NCBI GenBank assembly: GCA_964439215.1
Contig: CAYTNY010000087.1
Coordinates: forward strand, 1 to 9,272
Length of the DNA stretch: 9,272 bases
DNA from: CAYTNY01 sp964439215
GTDB taxonomy: Bacteria; Oederibacteriota; PGYV01; CAYTNY01
Reading direction: 5' to 3'
Positions within the stretch are counted from its first letter, which is position 1; every line of letters starts with the position of its first letter. A program made the translations under genes and the position numbers. Below are positions 1 to 6,783 of this stretch, in pieces. Under the pieces are notes generated by a model. The model worked only from the letters and a program-made list of their open reading frames with translations. It made no database searches and was not told the DNA's origin.

Positions 1-88
1 GGTATGTGCAAAAAAAAGGAATTTGATTCTAGGAAGTGTTGCAATAAAACTTGCAATCTATACCGGCGGTGTTTCGGTGAAATTAGTG

Positions 89-117
89 TTGAAAATTAAG
101 GATTAAGTATATATAAT
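89..117 (+). promoter_or_regulatory. Sigma70-type promoter of the tRNA-Arg gene
   Basis: A -35 box TTGAAA (89-94) and a perfect -10 box TATAAT (112-117) are separated by exactly 17 bases. Transcription would start near 124, about 36 bases before the mature tRNA, which is a normal tRNA leader length. The boxes are read directly; promoter activity is inferred. The bases before it (1-88) show no gene or RNA that I can support. Confidence 0.8.
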
Positions 118-159
118 ACTTTCTATTGATATGGAGATAAGTAAAGCCGGAAAAAAAGC

Positions 160-235
160 GCCCCCGTAGCTCAGTGGATAGAGCGTGGGTTTCCTAAACC
201 TTGCGTCGCATGTTCGATTCATGCCGGGGGCGCCA
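160..235 (+). tRNA. tRNA-Arg (anticodon CCU)
   Basis: A full cloverleaf can be folded. The acceptor stem 160-166 pairs perfectly with 225-231, and the D stem is GCTC/GAGC (169-172, 181-184). The anticodon loop is TTCCTAA (191-197), giving anticodon CCT at 193-195. The T arm is GCATG-TTCGATT-CATGC (208-224), the discriminator is G232, and CCA is encoded at 233-235. Total length is 76 bases. The anticodon CCU reads AGG, an arginine codon used often in the neighbouring genes. The anticodon stem is weaker than usual: T186 faces T202 and G187 faces T201. No long copy of the tRNA 3' end was found downstream, so there is no evidence of an integrated element at this tRNA. Confidence 0.96.
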
Positions 236-350
236 AAAACAGTTTGGGCATGAAGCGAACGCAAAACAGCAGAATTCCGCGCCGGGAAAAAGCAGCGTGT
301 GCTATTAAACAGGCAAAAGAGAAAAAAAGATGTTTATGTATTAACGTGTG

Positions 351-404
351 CGCGGATTTAATTGTACGCATGTCCGCGGCCGCAGTGTCCGCGTATGCGG
401 ACAC
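351..404 (+). other. GC-rich cluster of alternative hairpins between the tRNA and the PHP gene
   Basis: The strongest hairpin is GTGTCCGC (385-392) and GCGGACAC (397-404), a perfect 8-bp stem with a GTAT loop. The left-arm core TGTCCGC is repeated upstream at 371-377, so the right arm could pair with either copy. CGCGGA (351-356) can in turn pair with TCCGCG at 373-378 or 388-393. The hairpin is followed by ATTGTTAC rather than a run of T, so it is not a classical intrinsic terminator. The rest of 236-508 holds no gene I can support. The arrangement could be a structured leader, a processing or termination signal for the tRNA transcript, or a repeat remnant; its role is unknown. Confidence 0.45.
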
Positions 405-497
405 ATTGTTACAGACGAAGCAGCCCGGCGGTTTTTCGGCGGGAATGATTTGTGGATAAAAAAAAGATTTCGGGAAAACAAAAACAGTTTTTTACTG

Positions 498-504
498 AAG
501 GTGG
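498..504 (+). promoter_or_regulatory. Ribosome binding site deciding the PHP gene start
   Basis: AAGGTGG, one mismatch from AAGGAGG, ends 4 bases before TTG 509. An in-frame GTG at 452 has no comparable site and would add 19 lysine/glutamine-rich residues before the conserved beginning of the PHP fold. TTG 509 is therefore preferred. Confidence 0.65.
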
Positions 505-508
505 AATT

Positions 509-1180
509 TTGATTGACCTGCACACACATACCATTCATTCTGACGGTGAACTGCTTCCGTCGGAATTGATCCAGAGAGCAAGAAAAAAAGGATACAGAGC
601 AATTGGACTGACTGATCATGCGGACAGTTCAAACCTGGAAACTGTTATTAAATCCCTTAAAAATGCATGCAGAGACATGAACGCCGCGTATCAGGATATA
701 ATATGCGCGGCAGGTGTTGAACTGACGCATATACCGCCGGTTCTTGCGGCAAAGATGGTCCGAAAGGCGAGAAAGCTTGGAGCGGAAATAATAGTATTTC
801 ACGGTGAAACAGTAACAGAACCCGTTGAACCCGGGTCAAATCTTGCGGCTATAAAAGCAAAGGCTGATATACTCGCGCATCCGGGGCGAATAACACCGGC
901 GGAAGCGCGGCTTGCCGCGAAAAACGGAGTGTACCTTGAAATAACCGCAAGGAACGGGCATAATGTTACAAATGCTCATGTGGCAAAGACAGCAATGGCG
1001 GCAGGAGCAAAACTGATCTTTAATACAGATACACATACACCGCAAAATATGGCGGATAAAGCGCAGCGCCGCAGAGTTCTCAGGAGTGCGGGACTCAAAG
1101 ATTCCGGCATAGCGCGTATTATAAAGAATTCGGAAGAACTGCTTGAAAAAAAAGGTTTTTTGATTAGGAAAAGCACATAA
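509..1180 (+). CDS. PHP-domain phosphoesterase (histidinol-phosphate-phosphatase-like)
   Basis: A 223-residue cytoplasmic metal-dependent phosphoesterase of the PHP superfamily. All the usual metal ligands can be seen: H5 and H7 in the opening HTH motif, D12, H37 in the TDHAD motif, E71 (GVEL), H98 (FHGE), H124 (LAHPG), and D174 with H176 in NTDTH. Family members hydrolyse small phosphate esters such as histidinol phosphate or nucleotides. The protein is complete for a single-domain PHP enzyme, with no polymerase or other fused domain. The substrate cannot be read from sequence and no histidine-biosynthesis genes are nearby, so the histidinol-phosphate name is only a family label. The start is TTG 509; a GTG at 452 is a longer, less likely alternative. 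The next gene begins 41 bases later with no terminator between, so co-transcription is possible. Confidence 0.9.
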   Translation: MIDLHTHTIHSDGELLPSELIQRARKKGYRAIGLTDHADSSNLETVIKSLKNACRDMNAAYQDIICAAGVELTHIPPVLAAKMVRKARKLGAEIIVFHGETVTEPVEPGSNLAAIKAKADILAHPGRITPAEARLAAKNGVYLEITARNGHNVTNAHVAKTAMAAGAKLIFNTDTHTPQNMADKAQRRRVLRSAGLKDSGIARIIKNSEELLEKKGFLIRKST

Positions 1181-1221
1181 TAAAAAATGCCGGAAATAAT
1201 GAAAATAAACGGAGGGACATT

Positions 1222-1818
1222 ATGAAAAGGATTTTAGTGATTTTTACAATGCTGTTGGTTGCCGCAGCCGTATATGCCGCGCCTCAGGCAGTAAGAGGAC
1301 AGGAAAGCGCTTATGATATTGATTACTGGATTGTAAGCGTAAAAGGCGGGCTCTCGTATCCGCTGGGAGAATTCGGAGAGTATGTAAATCCGCTTTTTAA
1401 CGCGGGCGTATCCGGGAGAAAAGGACTGGATATGGAATTTTCAGTGGGAGGCGGCCTGCATTATGCAAGCATGCCTTATGTTCATGAGGATGCCCCGGGA
1501 CCTTTTACGGCAACTATATTTGATGTTCACGGCGCCTGGCAGCCTTATATGCCTGATCTTTTTATATGGCCGTATCTTAAGGCAGGTCTCGGTATGTATG
1601 TGATGGAGTATTCCAGACAGGTTGACCAGTATAACGCGGAACATGCATCTGAAACAGCAATTGGTTTTCTGGCGGGAATCGGAGCAAATTATCCCATCGG
1701 AGATATGTTTGCCGCAAATATAGAGATATTGTACCACCATGTTGCACTTGCGGGCGGAACAGGGGACCTTAATACTTTTTTGAGCGCGGACATAGGCGCG
1801 ACGATATACCTGAAATAA
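1222..1818 (+). CDS. Outer-membrane beta-barrel-type protein
   Basis: A 198-residue secreted protein. The N-terminus is a clear signal peptide: MKR, a hydrophobic stretch, then an alanine-rich end near residue 20 (VYAA). The mature part is rich in glycine and aromatics, with alternating polar and hydrophobic runs typical of beta strands, for example around GGGLHYASM, YLKAGLGMYVM and SADIGATIYLK at the C-terminus. Size and pattern fit a small eight-stranded barrel of the OmpW/OmpA-like porin fold. I recognise the fold type but not a specific family, and no transported substrate can be assigned. The last residue is K rather than the frequent terminal aromatic. GGAGGG at 1211-1216 lies 5 bases before ATG. 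It sits 25 bases before the TPR gene and probably shares its transcript. It is one of the arguments for a diderm host. Confidence 0.8.
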   Translation: MKRILVIFTMLLVAAAVYAAPQAVRGQESAYDIDYWIVSVKGGLSYPLGEFGEYVNPLFNAGVSGRKGLDMEFSVGGGLHYASMPYVHEDAPGPFTATIFDVHGAWQPYMPDLFIWPYLKAGLGMYVMEYSRQVDQYNAEHASETAIGFLAGIGANYPIGDMFAANIEILYHHVALAGGTGDLNTFLSADIGATIYLK

Positions 1819-1843
1819 TAAAAAAGCCAAAAGGAGAAGAAAC

Positions 1844-2557
1844 ATGACGAAATTAAAACATAAAGACGCAAGAAAACTTATAAAAAAGAATGAATTCCGG
1901 GAGATTGTTGAAAAAATAATAGATTATTCAAGGCGTAAGACTGAAAATGTTATTATTATTATAGTTGCGGTTGTTGTTGCGGCGGTTGCTGTTCCTATGT
2001 TTATAAACAGCGCCAAAGAAAAAGAAATTAAAGCCGCACAGATGCTTGCCAGGGCCGATATGATCGTGACCCGGCCCGTAATTGACTCTTCTGAGGCCTC
2101 AAGATATGGGATGTTTTCTTCAAAAGAAGAAAAATATGAAAGCGCGCTTGAAACGTATATGCAGATCATACAGACCTATGAAAGGACAAAAACGGCCGCC
2201 ATTGCATACTTAGGCGCTGCGGATGCTTATTACAACAAAGAAAGTTACAGTGAAGCTTTGGAGTATTATAATTTATTTCTGGAAAAATTCCCCAAACATA
2301 ATCTTAATCAGGAAGGCTTAAGCGGCCGCGGATATGTTTATGCGCAGCAGGGAAATTATGAAGCCGCGGCCGGCGACTGGGAAAAAATGGACGAAAGTGC
2401 AATTACATATTATGACACGCGCATACGGCTTGCGGAAATTTATAAAGAAAAAGGCAATGAAGAAAAATTTAAAGAGTTACTGAAAAACACAGCGGAAAAA
2501 AGGCCCGGCACTTATTGGGCCGGTCTGGCGCAGGAAAAGATTAAGAGGGACAACTGA
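1844..2557 (+). CDS. Membrane-anchored tetratricopeptide protein, YfgM-like
   Basis: A 237-residue protein with a basic cytoplasmic N-terminus (1-34) and one long membrane span (about 36-54, rich in I, V and A). Its extracytoplasmic part is made of helical repeats. TPR-like units are visible at about 97-130 (KYESALETYMQII) and 131-165 (SYSEALEYYNLFLEKFP), with a weaker unit at 170-215. This architecture matches the YfgM/TPR_21 group, which in E. coli is an ancillary subunit of the SecYEG translocon and periplasmic chaperone network. An equivalent role here is inference only. AAGGAG at 1831-1836 is well placed before ATG 1844. The stop codon is followed immediately by the TTG start of the next gene, indicating translational coupling. 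Confidence 0.8.
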   Translation: MTKLKHKDARKLIKKNEFREIVEKIIDYSRRKTENVIIIIVAVVVAAVAVPMFINSAKEKEIKAAQMLARADMIVTRPVIDSSEASRYGMFSSKEEKYESALETYMQIIQTYERTKTAAIAYLGAADAYYNKESYSEALEYYNLFLEKFPKHNLNQEGLSGRGYVYAQQGNYEAAAGDWEKMDESAITYYDTRIRLAEIYKEKGNEEKFKELLKNTAEKRPGTYWAGLAQEKIKRDN

Positions 2558-3010
2558 TTGAAAATAATAGGTGTTATAGGCGGAAATATGGTGAATAAAA
2601 AAACTTATAAGACCGCCGAAGAAACAGGCAGGCTTCTGGCCGTAAATAAGGCGGTGGTAGTCTGCGGTGGCCTTGGAGGCGTTATGGAAGCTGTCTGCAA
2701 AGGAGCGAAAAAGGCGGGGGGGTCAACAATAGGGATACTGCCCGAAAAGACATCAAAAAAGGCCAATAAATATGTTGATATTGCCATTCCCACCGGAATG
2801 GGCGAGGCAAGAAATGTTATAATAGTAAATGCCGCCGAAGGCCTGATCGCGATTGACGGAAAGGAAGGAACGCTTTCTGAAATTGCTTTCGGACTTAAAC
2901 ACGGAAAACCTGTTGCGGGAATTGATACTTATGAAATTAAAGGCGTGGTAAAAGCTTCAGGGCCGGCGGATGCGGTGAAAAAAATAATAAAACTTACGGA
3001 AAAAATATGA
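2558..3010 (+). CDS. TIGR00725-family Rossmann-fold protein (LOG/lysine-decarboxylase-like superfamily)
   Basis: A 150-residue single-domain protein. It opens with a Rossmann-type strand-glycine loop (IIGVIGGN, 3-10). A glycine-rich motif CGGLGGVMEAVCKGA spans 36-50, and DGKEGTLSEIAFGLKHGKPV spans 100-119, with E108 equivalent to the E of the PGGxGTxxE motif of LOG-like proteins. In LOG proteins that motif serves cytokinin-type nucleotide phosphoribohydrolysis. Here the P-G-G part is replaced by D-G-K, so that activity should not be assumed. The length is normal for TIGR00725 proteins. The start is TTG directly after the preceding TGA, with GAGGGA at 2545-2550 as ribosome binding site. Its last four bases (ATGA) contain the start of the solute-binding protein gene, so translation is coupled to the transporter. 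The biochemical role is unknown. Confidence 0.85.
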   Translation: MKIIGVIGGNMVNKKTYKTAEETGRLLAVNKAVVVCGGLGGVMEAVCKGAKKAGGSTIGILPEKTSKKANKYVDIAIPTGMGEARNVIIVNAAEGLIAIDGKEGTLSEIAFGLKHGKPVAGIDTYEIKGVVKASGPADAVKKIIKLTEKI

Positions 3011-4266
3011 GAAAAATAAAAAAATGTTTTTGGGCAGTGATGTTTTTTGTATTTGCGGGAACCGGCGCGGTTCCGGCGGCCGCGGGGGCGGCAGAACTTA
3101 CTGTCTGGAATATGCCGTCTGAAGCGGAAGAACAGTACCGTAAATTATGGAACGAAAATGTGAGGAATTTCCAGGTGAGGCATCCCAATATAAGAATAAG
3201 AGGGATCAGCAGGGAGTATAAGCCTCAGGAGTTTGTAAGCGTGATGGCGTCGGGCAAGGGGCCGGACGTGGTAAGTATACCCATAACTGCGGTGCCGGCA
3301 ATGGCCAGGCACGGATTTCTTGCGGATTTAAATTCAAAGGCTGAACAATGGATTCAGAAAGATCATCTTCCCGCGGTTATGTGGAATTCGGTGACGATTG
3401 ACGGAAAAATATTTGCAATCCCCAATGATTCTTTTTTCACAACTCTTTTTATAAGGAAGGACGTTTTTAAAGAATACGGAATTACGAAAAATCCGGAAAA
3501 CTGGGATGATCTGATAAAGATAAGCAGAATAATAAACGGGAAGGATGACGGGATAAGCAGTATTGTTCTTCCGCCGGATATGTTCTATTTTGTGGATTTT
3601 ATATGGCAGGCGGGCGGAGATGTTTATTCCGGAGAAAATATTGTTTTAACCAACCCGGCTGTTGCCAAAGCTCTGAAGTTCTGGCATTCGCTTAAATGGA
3701 AGCATAACGCGATGCCGCCCCAGAATATAATACGCCAAAGCGATGCGGAACAGCTTTTTTCCTGCGGTAAAACAGCAATGATGCCCGGGGTAGCGAAACA
3801 GCTTCCGGTTATGGCAAGAAGATACGGACTGGATCTGGAAAAGGTTGAAATAATCCCGCTTCCTGCCGGGCCCGAGGGCATAAAAGCCTGGCATTCGGGG
3901 GGGACGGCATTCATTGTGAACAGCGGTATTTCCACAGAAAAAAAAGACATGGCGTGGCAGTATATCCGGCATGTTCTTAATCCCATAAGGCAGCTTTGGA
4001 AGTATAACAGAATGAAAGAGCTTGATATGATTATTTTTCCGGGTGATTTTTCCGCGGCGACAAATCTTATTAATATGCAGGAGTTTAAGAATGTAAAAGG
4101 GCTTATCAGGTATGCGCAGTCGGAGCCGCCGCTTTATGCCTGGCCCATGATAAAAGAGGATTTTAATAAATATGTGCTGGAGAAAATATTTATAGAAGAA
4201 AACATAAACATTGAAAAATTATTGTTTGAGTTTGATAAACTTATGAGGGAAAGAAACTATGAGTGA
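3007..4266 (+). CDS. Periplasmic carbohydrate-binding protein of a CUT1-type ABC transporter
   Basis: A 419-residue extracellular solute-binding protein of the family-1 (MalE/UgpB-like) type. The signal peptide is a basic start (MRKIKK), a hydrophobic core and an alanine/glycine-rich end, with cleavage probably near residues 28-29. There is no lipobox cysteine, so the protein should be soluble in the periplasm rather than a lipoprotein. The mature protein begins ELTVWNM, a typical first strand of this family. Other hallmarks are the GPDVVSIP segment, the DGKIFAIPND segment facing the ligand cleft, and WHSGGTAFIVN near the second domain. It would deliver a sugar or sugar oligomer to the two permeases directly downstream. 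The ligand cannot be named. It overlaps the previous gene by 4 bases and the next by 8. Confidence 0.92.
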   Translation: MRKIKKCFWAVMFFVFAGTGAVPAAAGAAELTVWNMPSEAEEQYRKLWNENVRNFQVRHPNIRIRGISREYKPQEFVSVMASGKGPDVVSIPITAVPAMARHGFLADLNSKAEQWIQKDHLPAVMWNSVTIDGKIFAIPNDSFFTTLFIRKDVFKEYGITKNPENWDDLIKISRIINGKDDGISSIVLPPDMFYFVDFIWQAGGDVYSGENIVLTNPAVAKALKFWHSLKWKHNAMPPQNIIRQSDAEQLFSCGKTAMMPGVAKQLPVMARRYGLDLEKVEIIPLPAGPEGIKAWHSGGTAFIVNSGISTEKKDMAWQYIRHVLNPIRQLWKYNRMKELDMIIFPGDFSAATNLINMQEFKNVKGLIRYAQSEPPLYAWPMIKEDFNKYVLEKIFIEENINIEKLLFEFDKLMRERNYE

Positions 4267-5590
4267 GATTTTCAAAAGGCTCAGTAATGAAATATCGGAT
4301 AATGCCATAAAAGGGCTGGTTGAAGAAGAGATATCTTCCGCTGATTCTGACGAAGCAGTTCTTCCGCTTATAAAATTAAAGACCACCGAACAGGAGCAGA
4401 CGGTAAAAATACCCGAAAAAAAAGAAAAAAAACCTGAAAGAGAACCGGTCTTTAAAGTGGATGATGCGGGTGACCTGCTGAAAGGAACAGGTGAAAATAC
4501 GGTTAAACTTCCCGGATCTCTGACGGATACACAGAAACTGAGGAAATCCTTCCGTTTTCGGCGTTTTGGCGAACCAAGAACTCCGGGGAAATATAAAAGA
4601 GAGCAGCTGCCTCTTCCCGAACTGAAGGAAGAAGAAAGGAAAAAACTTGTTTTTTACAGATTAAAAAAGAAGTTTTTTGGAATGGAACTCCTTTTGCCCG
4701 CGGTATTGTTATTCTTTTTGTTTTCCTGGATGCCGATATTCAAAACTTTTACGATCAGTCTGCAGGAATACATTAATATTAATGAAGCGGTGTATGTTGG
4801 TTTTGAAAATTTCAGGGCCATTGCGGCGGACAGGGAGTTCTGGAGCGCGTTTAAAAATTCGGCGGTGCTTTCCCTGATTGTAATTGTATTCGGGGTATGG
4901 ATACCGTTTTTTCTTGCCCTTTATGTTTTTGAAATGAGAAGAATGTCATTCTGGGTGAAGATGATGTATTTTATACCATTCCTTACGCCTGCGGTGCCTG
5001 CCGCAATACTGTGGAAGTGGATGTATAATCAGGGATTTGGCCTTATAAACGGTGTGTTGTCTCTTTTTACGGCGGAGCCCGTGACAATAGGCTGGCTCAC
5101 GGATCCTAAACTTGTTTTGATTTCCATAGCTGTTGTATTTATCTGGAAGAATACCGGCTGGGCCATGCTCATATATATGGCGGCAATGCAGAATATTCCA
5201 AAAGTTCTTTTTGAGGATGCGGCCATACTCGGCGCCGGCGTCGGGAAAAAGATAAGAACAATAGTGCTGCCCGCGGTTTTTCCTGTTATGCTTGCGGTTG
5301 TTTTCATACAGATAATAAACGGCATGCAGGTTTTTACCGAAGTTTATATAATGACGAACGGCGGCCCCGCGGGTTCTTCTGAAGTTATTGCGACATATAT
5401 ATATAAAAAGGCGTTTTTATATATGGATATAGGATATGCTTCGGGTGTTGCCGTGTTCTTTTTGTTTATACTTATTTCAATTACTATGTCAAAAATGGCG
5501 GTATCAAGGGTCCATGCGGGTGTGGAGGAAAGGAAAAAGAAAAAAGAAGCGCTGAGAAGAAAAAATAAAAAAGAGGTTATTCTTGAATGA
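4259..5590 (+). CDS. Sugar ABC transporter permease, MalF/UgpA-like, with a long charged N-terminal extension
   Basis: A 443-residue inner-membrane permease of the CUT1 class. The membrane domain starts at about residue 142 and shows the usual set of hydrophobic spans. The cytoplasmic EAA loop is at about 319-340 (EDAAILGAGVGKK followed by IRTIVLP), which docks onto the ATPase. The GGPAGSS segment at 368-374 is also typical. Ordinary members are about 290-310 residues; this one has about 135 extra N-terminal residues, rich in K and E and predicted disordered. They include two similar short motifs, EQTVKIP (46-52) and ENTVKLP (79-85). The C-terminus is also strongly basic (EERKKKKEALRRKNKK). 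ATG 4259 follows a GAGGGAAAG site and overlaps the binding-protein gene by 8 bases, so the extension is probably translated. A later start near 4640-4681 would give a standard-size protein. Confidence 0.9.
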   Translation: MSEIFKRLSNEISDNAIKGLVEEEISSADSDEAVLPLIKLKTTEQEQTVKIPEKKEKKPEREPVFKVDDAGDLLKGTGENTVKLPGSLTDTQKLRKSFRFRRFGEPRTPGKYKREQLPLPELKEEERKKLVFYRLKKKFFGMELLLPAVLLFFLFSWMPIFKTFTISLQEYININEAVYVGFENFRAIAADREFWSAFKNSAVLSLIVIVFGVWIPFFLALYVFEMRRMSFWVKMMYFIPFLTPAVPAAILWKWMYNQGFGLINGVLSLFTAEPVTIGWLTDPKLVLISIAVVFIWKNTGWAMLIYMAAMQNIPKVLFEDAAILGAGVGKKIRTIVLPAVFPVMLAVVFIQIINGMQVFTEVYIMTNGGPAGSSEVIATYIYKKAFLYMDIGYASGVAVFFLFILISITMSKMAVSRVHAGVEERKKKKEALRRKNKKEVILE

Positions 5591-6531
5591 AACGCAAAAA
5601 TAAAAGAAAACCCGGCGGCATAAAAAAGAAAACAGTTTACCGGGAAGAACAGAACCTGCTTTTTCCTTCATTTGAAATGAAGGATCCGGGAGTAAGGATG
5701 ATACATACTCTTTGGGGAGCAGTTGTTGTTTTAGGAGCGCTGCTTACATCCATTCCTTTTATATGGATGATCATATCGGCGATGATGCCTGTTGAATACG
5801 TATTTGAACCGCTGGGCGCCGTGCTCGGGAACTTATCTTTTGAAACAAAGTATTTCAGACAGGCCTGGGAAACCGCTCCGTTTATCCGGTATTTTCTGAA
5901 CAGTCTTATAGTGGCGGGGTGTGTTGTTGCGGGGCAGATAGTAATAAGCGCAATGGCGGCCTTTTCGCTTTCAAAACTCAAACCGCCTTTGACAGGCGTT
6001 ATTATGATACTGTTTCTTTCCACCATAATGATTCCTTTTGAGACAATCGCCATTCCGCTTTATCTTTTTATGAGGGATTTTTCTGTTCTGGATCTGTTTG
6101 AATTGAATCTGGTGAGTACTTACTGGGCGCTTATTCTGCCCGGTCTTGCGAATGCTTTTAATATCTTCATACTTAAAAGTTACTTTGACAAGCTTCCGGA
6201 TGATTTTATTGAAGCAGCAAGAGTGGACGGCTCTTCCGAGACATCAATTTTCTTTAGAATAATAATGCCGATTACTTCCGGTATAATAGGCGTGCTTGCT
6301 GTTTTGAATTTTGTTACGATATGGAACTCTTTTTTCTGGCCGCTGATCGTTGTGAATGAACCGGATATGTATACAATGATGCTCGGCATTTATAAGATAA
6401 TAGAAGAAGGCTATCCCTGGAATGTTGTTATGGCCGCTGTCGCAATATCAATGGCGCCGACGATTCTTATATTTGTTATATTTCAGAGAAAACTTATGCG
6501 GGGAGTTGTATTTACGACGCTTCAGGAATAA
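5587..6531 (+). CDS. Sugar ABC transporter permease, MalG/UgpE-like
   Basis: A 314-residue second permease of the CUT1 transporter, pairing with the preceding permease. The first 37 or so residues are strongly basic at the start (MKRKNKRKPGGIKKK) and slightly longer than usual. Membrane spans follow at about 41-63, 104-127, 135-160, 178-198, 231-253 and 277-300. The EAA loop is clear at 209-230 (EAARVDGSSETS, then IFFRIIMP), and the protein ends in the common VVFTTLQE-type tail. ATG lies in the ATGA overlap with the upstream stop. It is the last gene of the tightly packed operon. No ATP-binding subunit follows, so the pair must use an ATPase encoded elsewhere. No clear intrinsic terminator follows. 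Confidence 0.93.
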   Translation: MKRKNKRKPGGIKKKTVYREEQNLLFPSFEMKDPGVRMIHTLWGAVVVLGALLTSIPFIWMIISAMMPVEYVFEPLGAVLGNLSFETKYFRQAWETAPFIRYFLNSLIVAGCVVAGQIVISAMAAFSLSKLKPPLTGVIMILFLSTIMIPFETIAIPLYLFMRDFSVLDLFELNLVSTYWALILPGLANAFNIFILKSYFDKLPDDFIEAARVDGSSETSIFFRIIMPITSGIIGVLAVLNFVTIWNSFFWPLIVVNEPDMYTMMLGIYKIIEEGYPWNVVMAAVAISMAPTILIFVIFQRKLMRGVVFTTLQE

Positions 6532-6542
6532 TTCACTTTTAG

Positions 6543-6571
6543 TTGATAAAAAACAGAACTTCTGTTACAAT
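6543..6571 (+). promoter_or_regulatory. Sigma70-type promoter with a palindromic operator-like spacer
   Basis: The -35 box TTGATA (6543-6548) and -10 box TACAAT (6566-6571) are separated by 17 bases. The spacer and first -10 base contain a perfect inverted repeat, AACAGAA-C-TTCTGTT (6552-6566). The start point would be near 6578, about 34 bases ahead of GTG 6612. A repressor bound at the palindrome would block polymerase directly. The boxes and symmetry are seen; regulation is inferred. Confidence 0.65.
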
Positions 6572-6600
6572 TACAATTAAGAAAAAATTAAAATTAAAAC

Positions 6601-6604
6601 GGAG
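6601..6604 (+). promoter_or_regulatory. Ribosome binding site deciding the start of the small membrane protein
   Basis: GGAG lies 7 bases before GTG 6612. The longer in-frame alternative, TTG 6543, coincides with the predicted -35 box and has no Shine-Dalgarno, so GTG 6612 is preferred. Confidence 0.6.
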
Positions 6605-6611
6605 AAAAAAA

Positions 6612-6779
6612 GTGGGAAAGAAAAAAAATAAAGAAAAAAAGATTGATATGAGCTACCATGAATACAAGATGAGATCCCTTGGGCTTTCTCAGAGGGCAAG
6701 AAAATTAATGATAAGGCTTTTGCTTTTGTCAGTGCCTGTTATATTTATTGCTTTTATAATAGTTAAAAATCACGGATGA
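6612..6779 (+). CDS. Small single-span membrane protein of unknown function
   Basis: A 55-residue protein. Its first 10 residues are almost all lysine (GKKKNKEKK), followed by a short polar helix (SYHEYKMRSLGLSQRARK, about 14-31). One membrane span covers about 33-51 (LMIRLLLLSVPVIFIAFIIV), and only four residues follow it. The positive-inside rule predicts the N-terminus in the cytoplasm. I do not recognise a family. It lies 80 bases after the transporter operon behind its own promoter, and 4 bases before the YqeK-like gene, so the two are probably one transcript. The start could also be ATG 6648, which would remove the lysine-rich tip. It is too short for a confident function; a regulator or anchor role is possible but not shown. 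Confidence 0.6.
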   Translation: MGKKKNKEKKIDMSYHEYKMRSLGLSQRARKLMIRLLLLSVPVIFIAFIIVKNHG

Positions 6780-6783
6780 AAAT

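Noticed and set aside
227..234. GGGGCGCC shared by the tRNA 3' end and 7895-7902, as possible attachment-site repeats
   Set aside because: Only 8 bases match, no integrase is present, and the genes between look like ordinary chromosomal functions.
244..459. Possible 71-residue plus-strand reading frame after the tRNA
   Set aside because: It has no ribosome binding site, an odd composition with no recognisable fold, and it runs through the hairpin cluster.
452..508. Longer PHP protein starting at GTG 452
   Set aside because: The extra 19 residues are low-complexity K/Q-rich and lie before the conserved family start, while TTG 509 has a good AAGGTGG site.
6552..6566. Palindrome read as a terminator for the transporter operon
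   Set aside because: The stem can form only with a minimal loop and is followed by ACAATTAC, not a run of T.
6543..6611. Longer small membrane protein starting at TTG 6543
   Set aside because: The TTG is part of the predicted -35 box, upstream of the expected transcription start, and has no Shine-Dalgarno. GTG 6612 has GGAG at the right distance.
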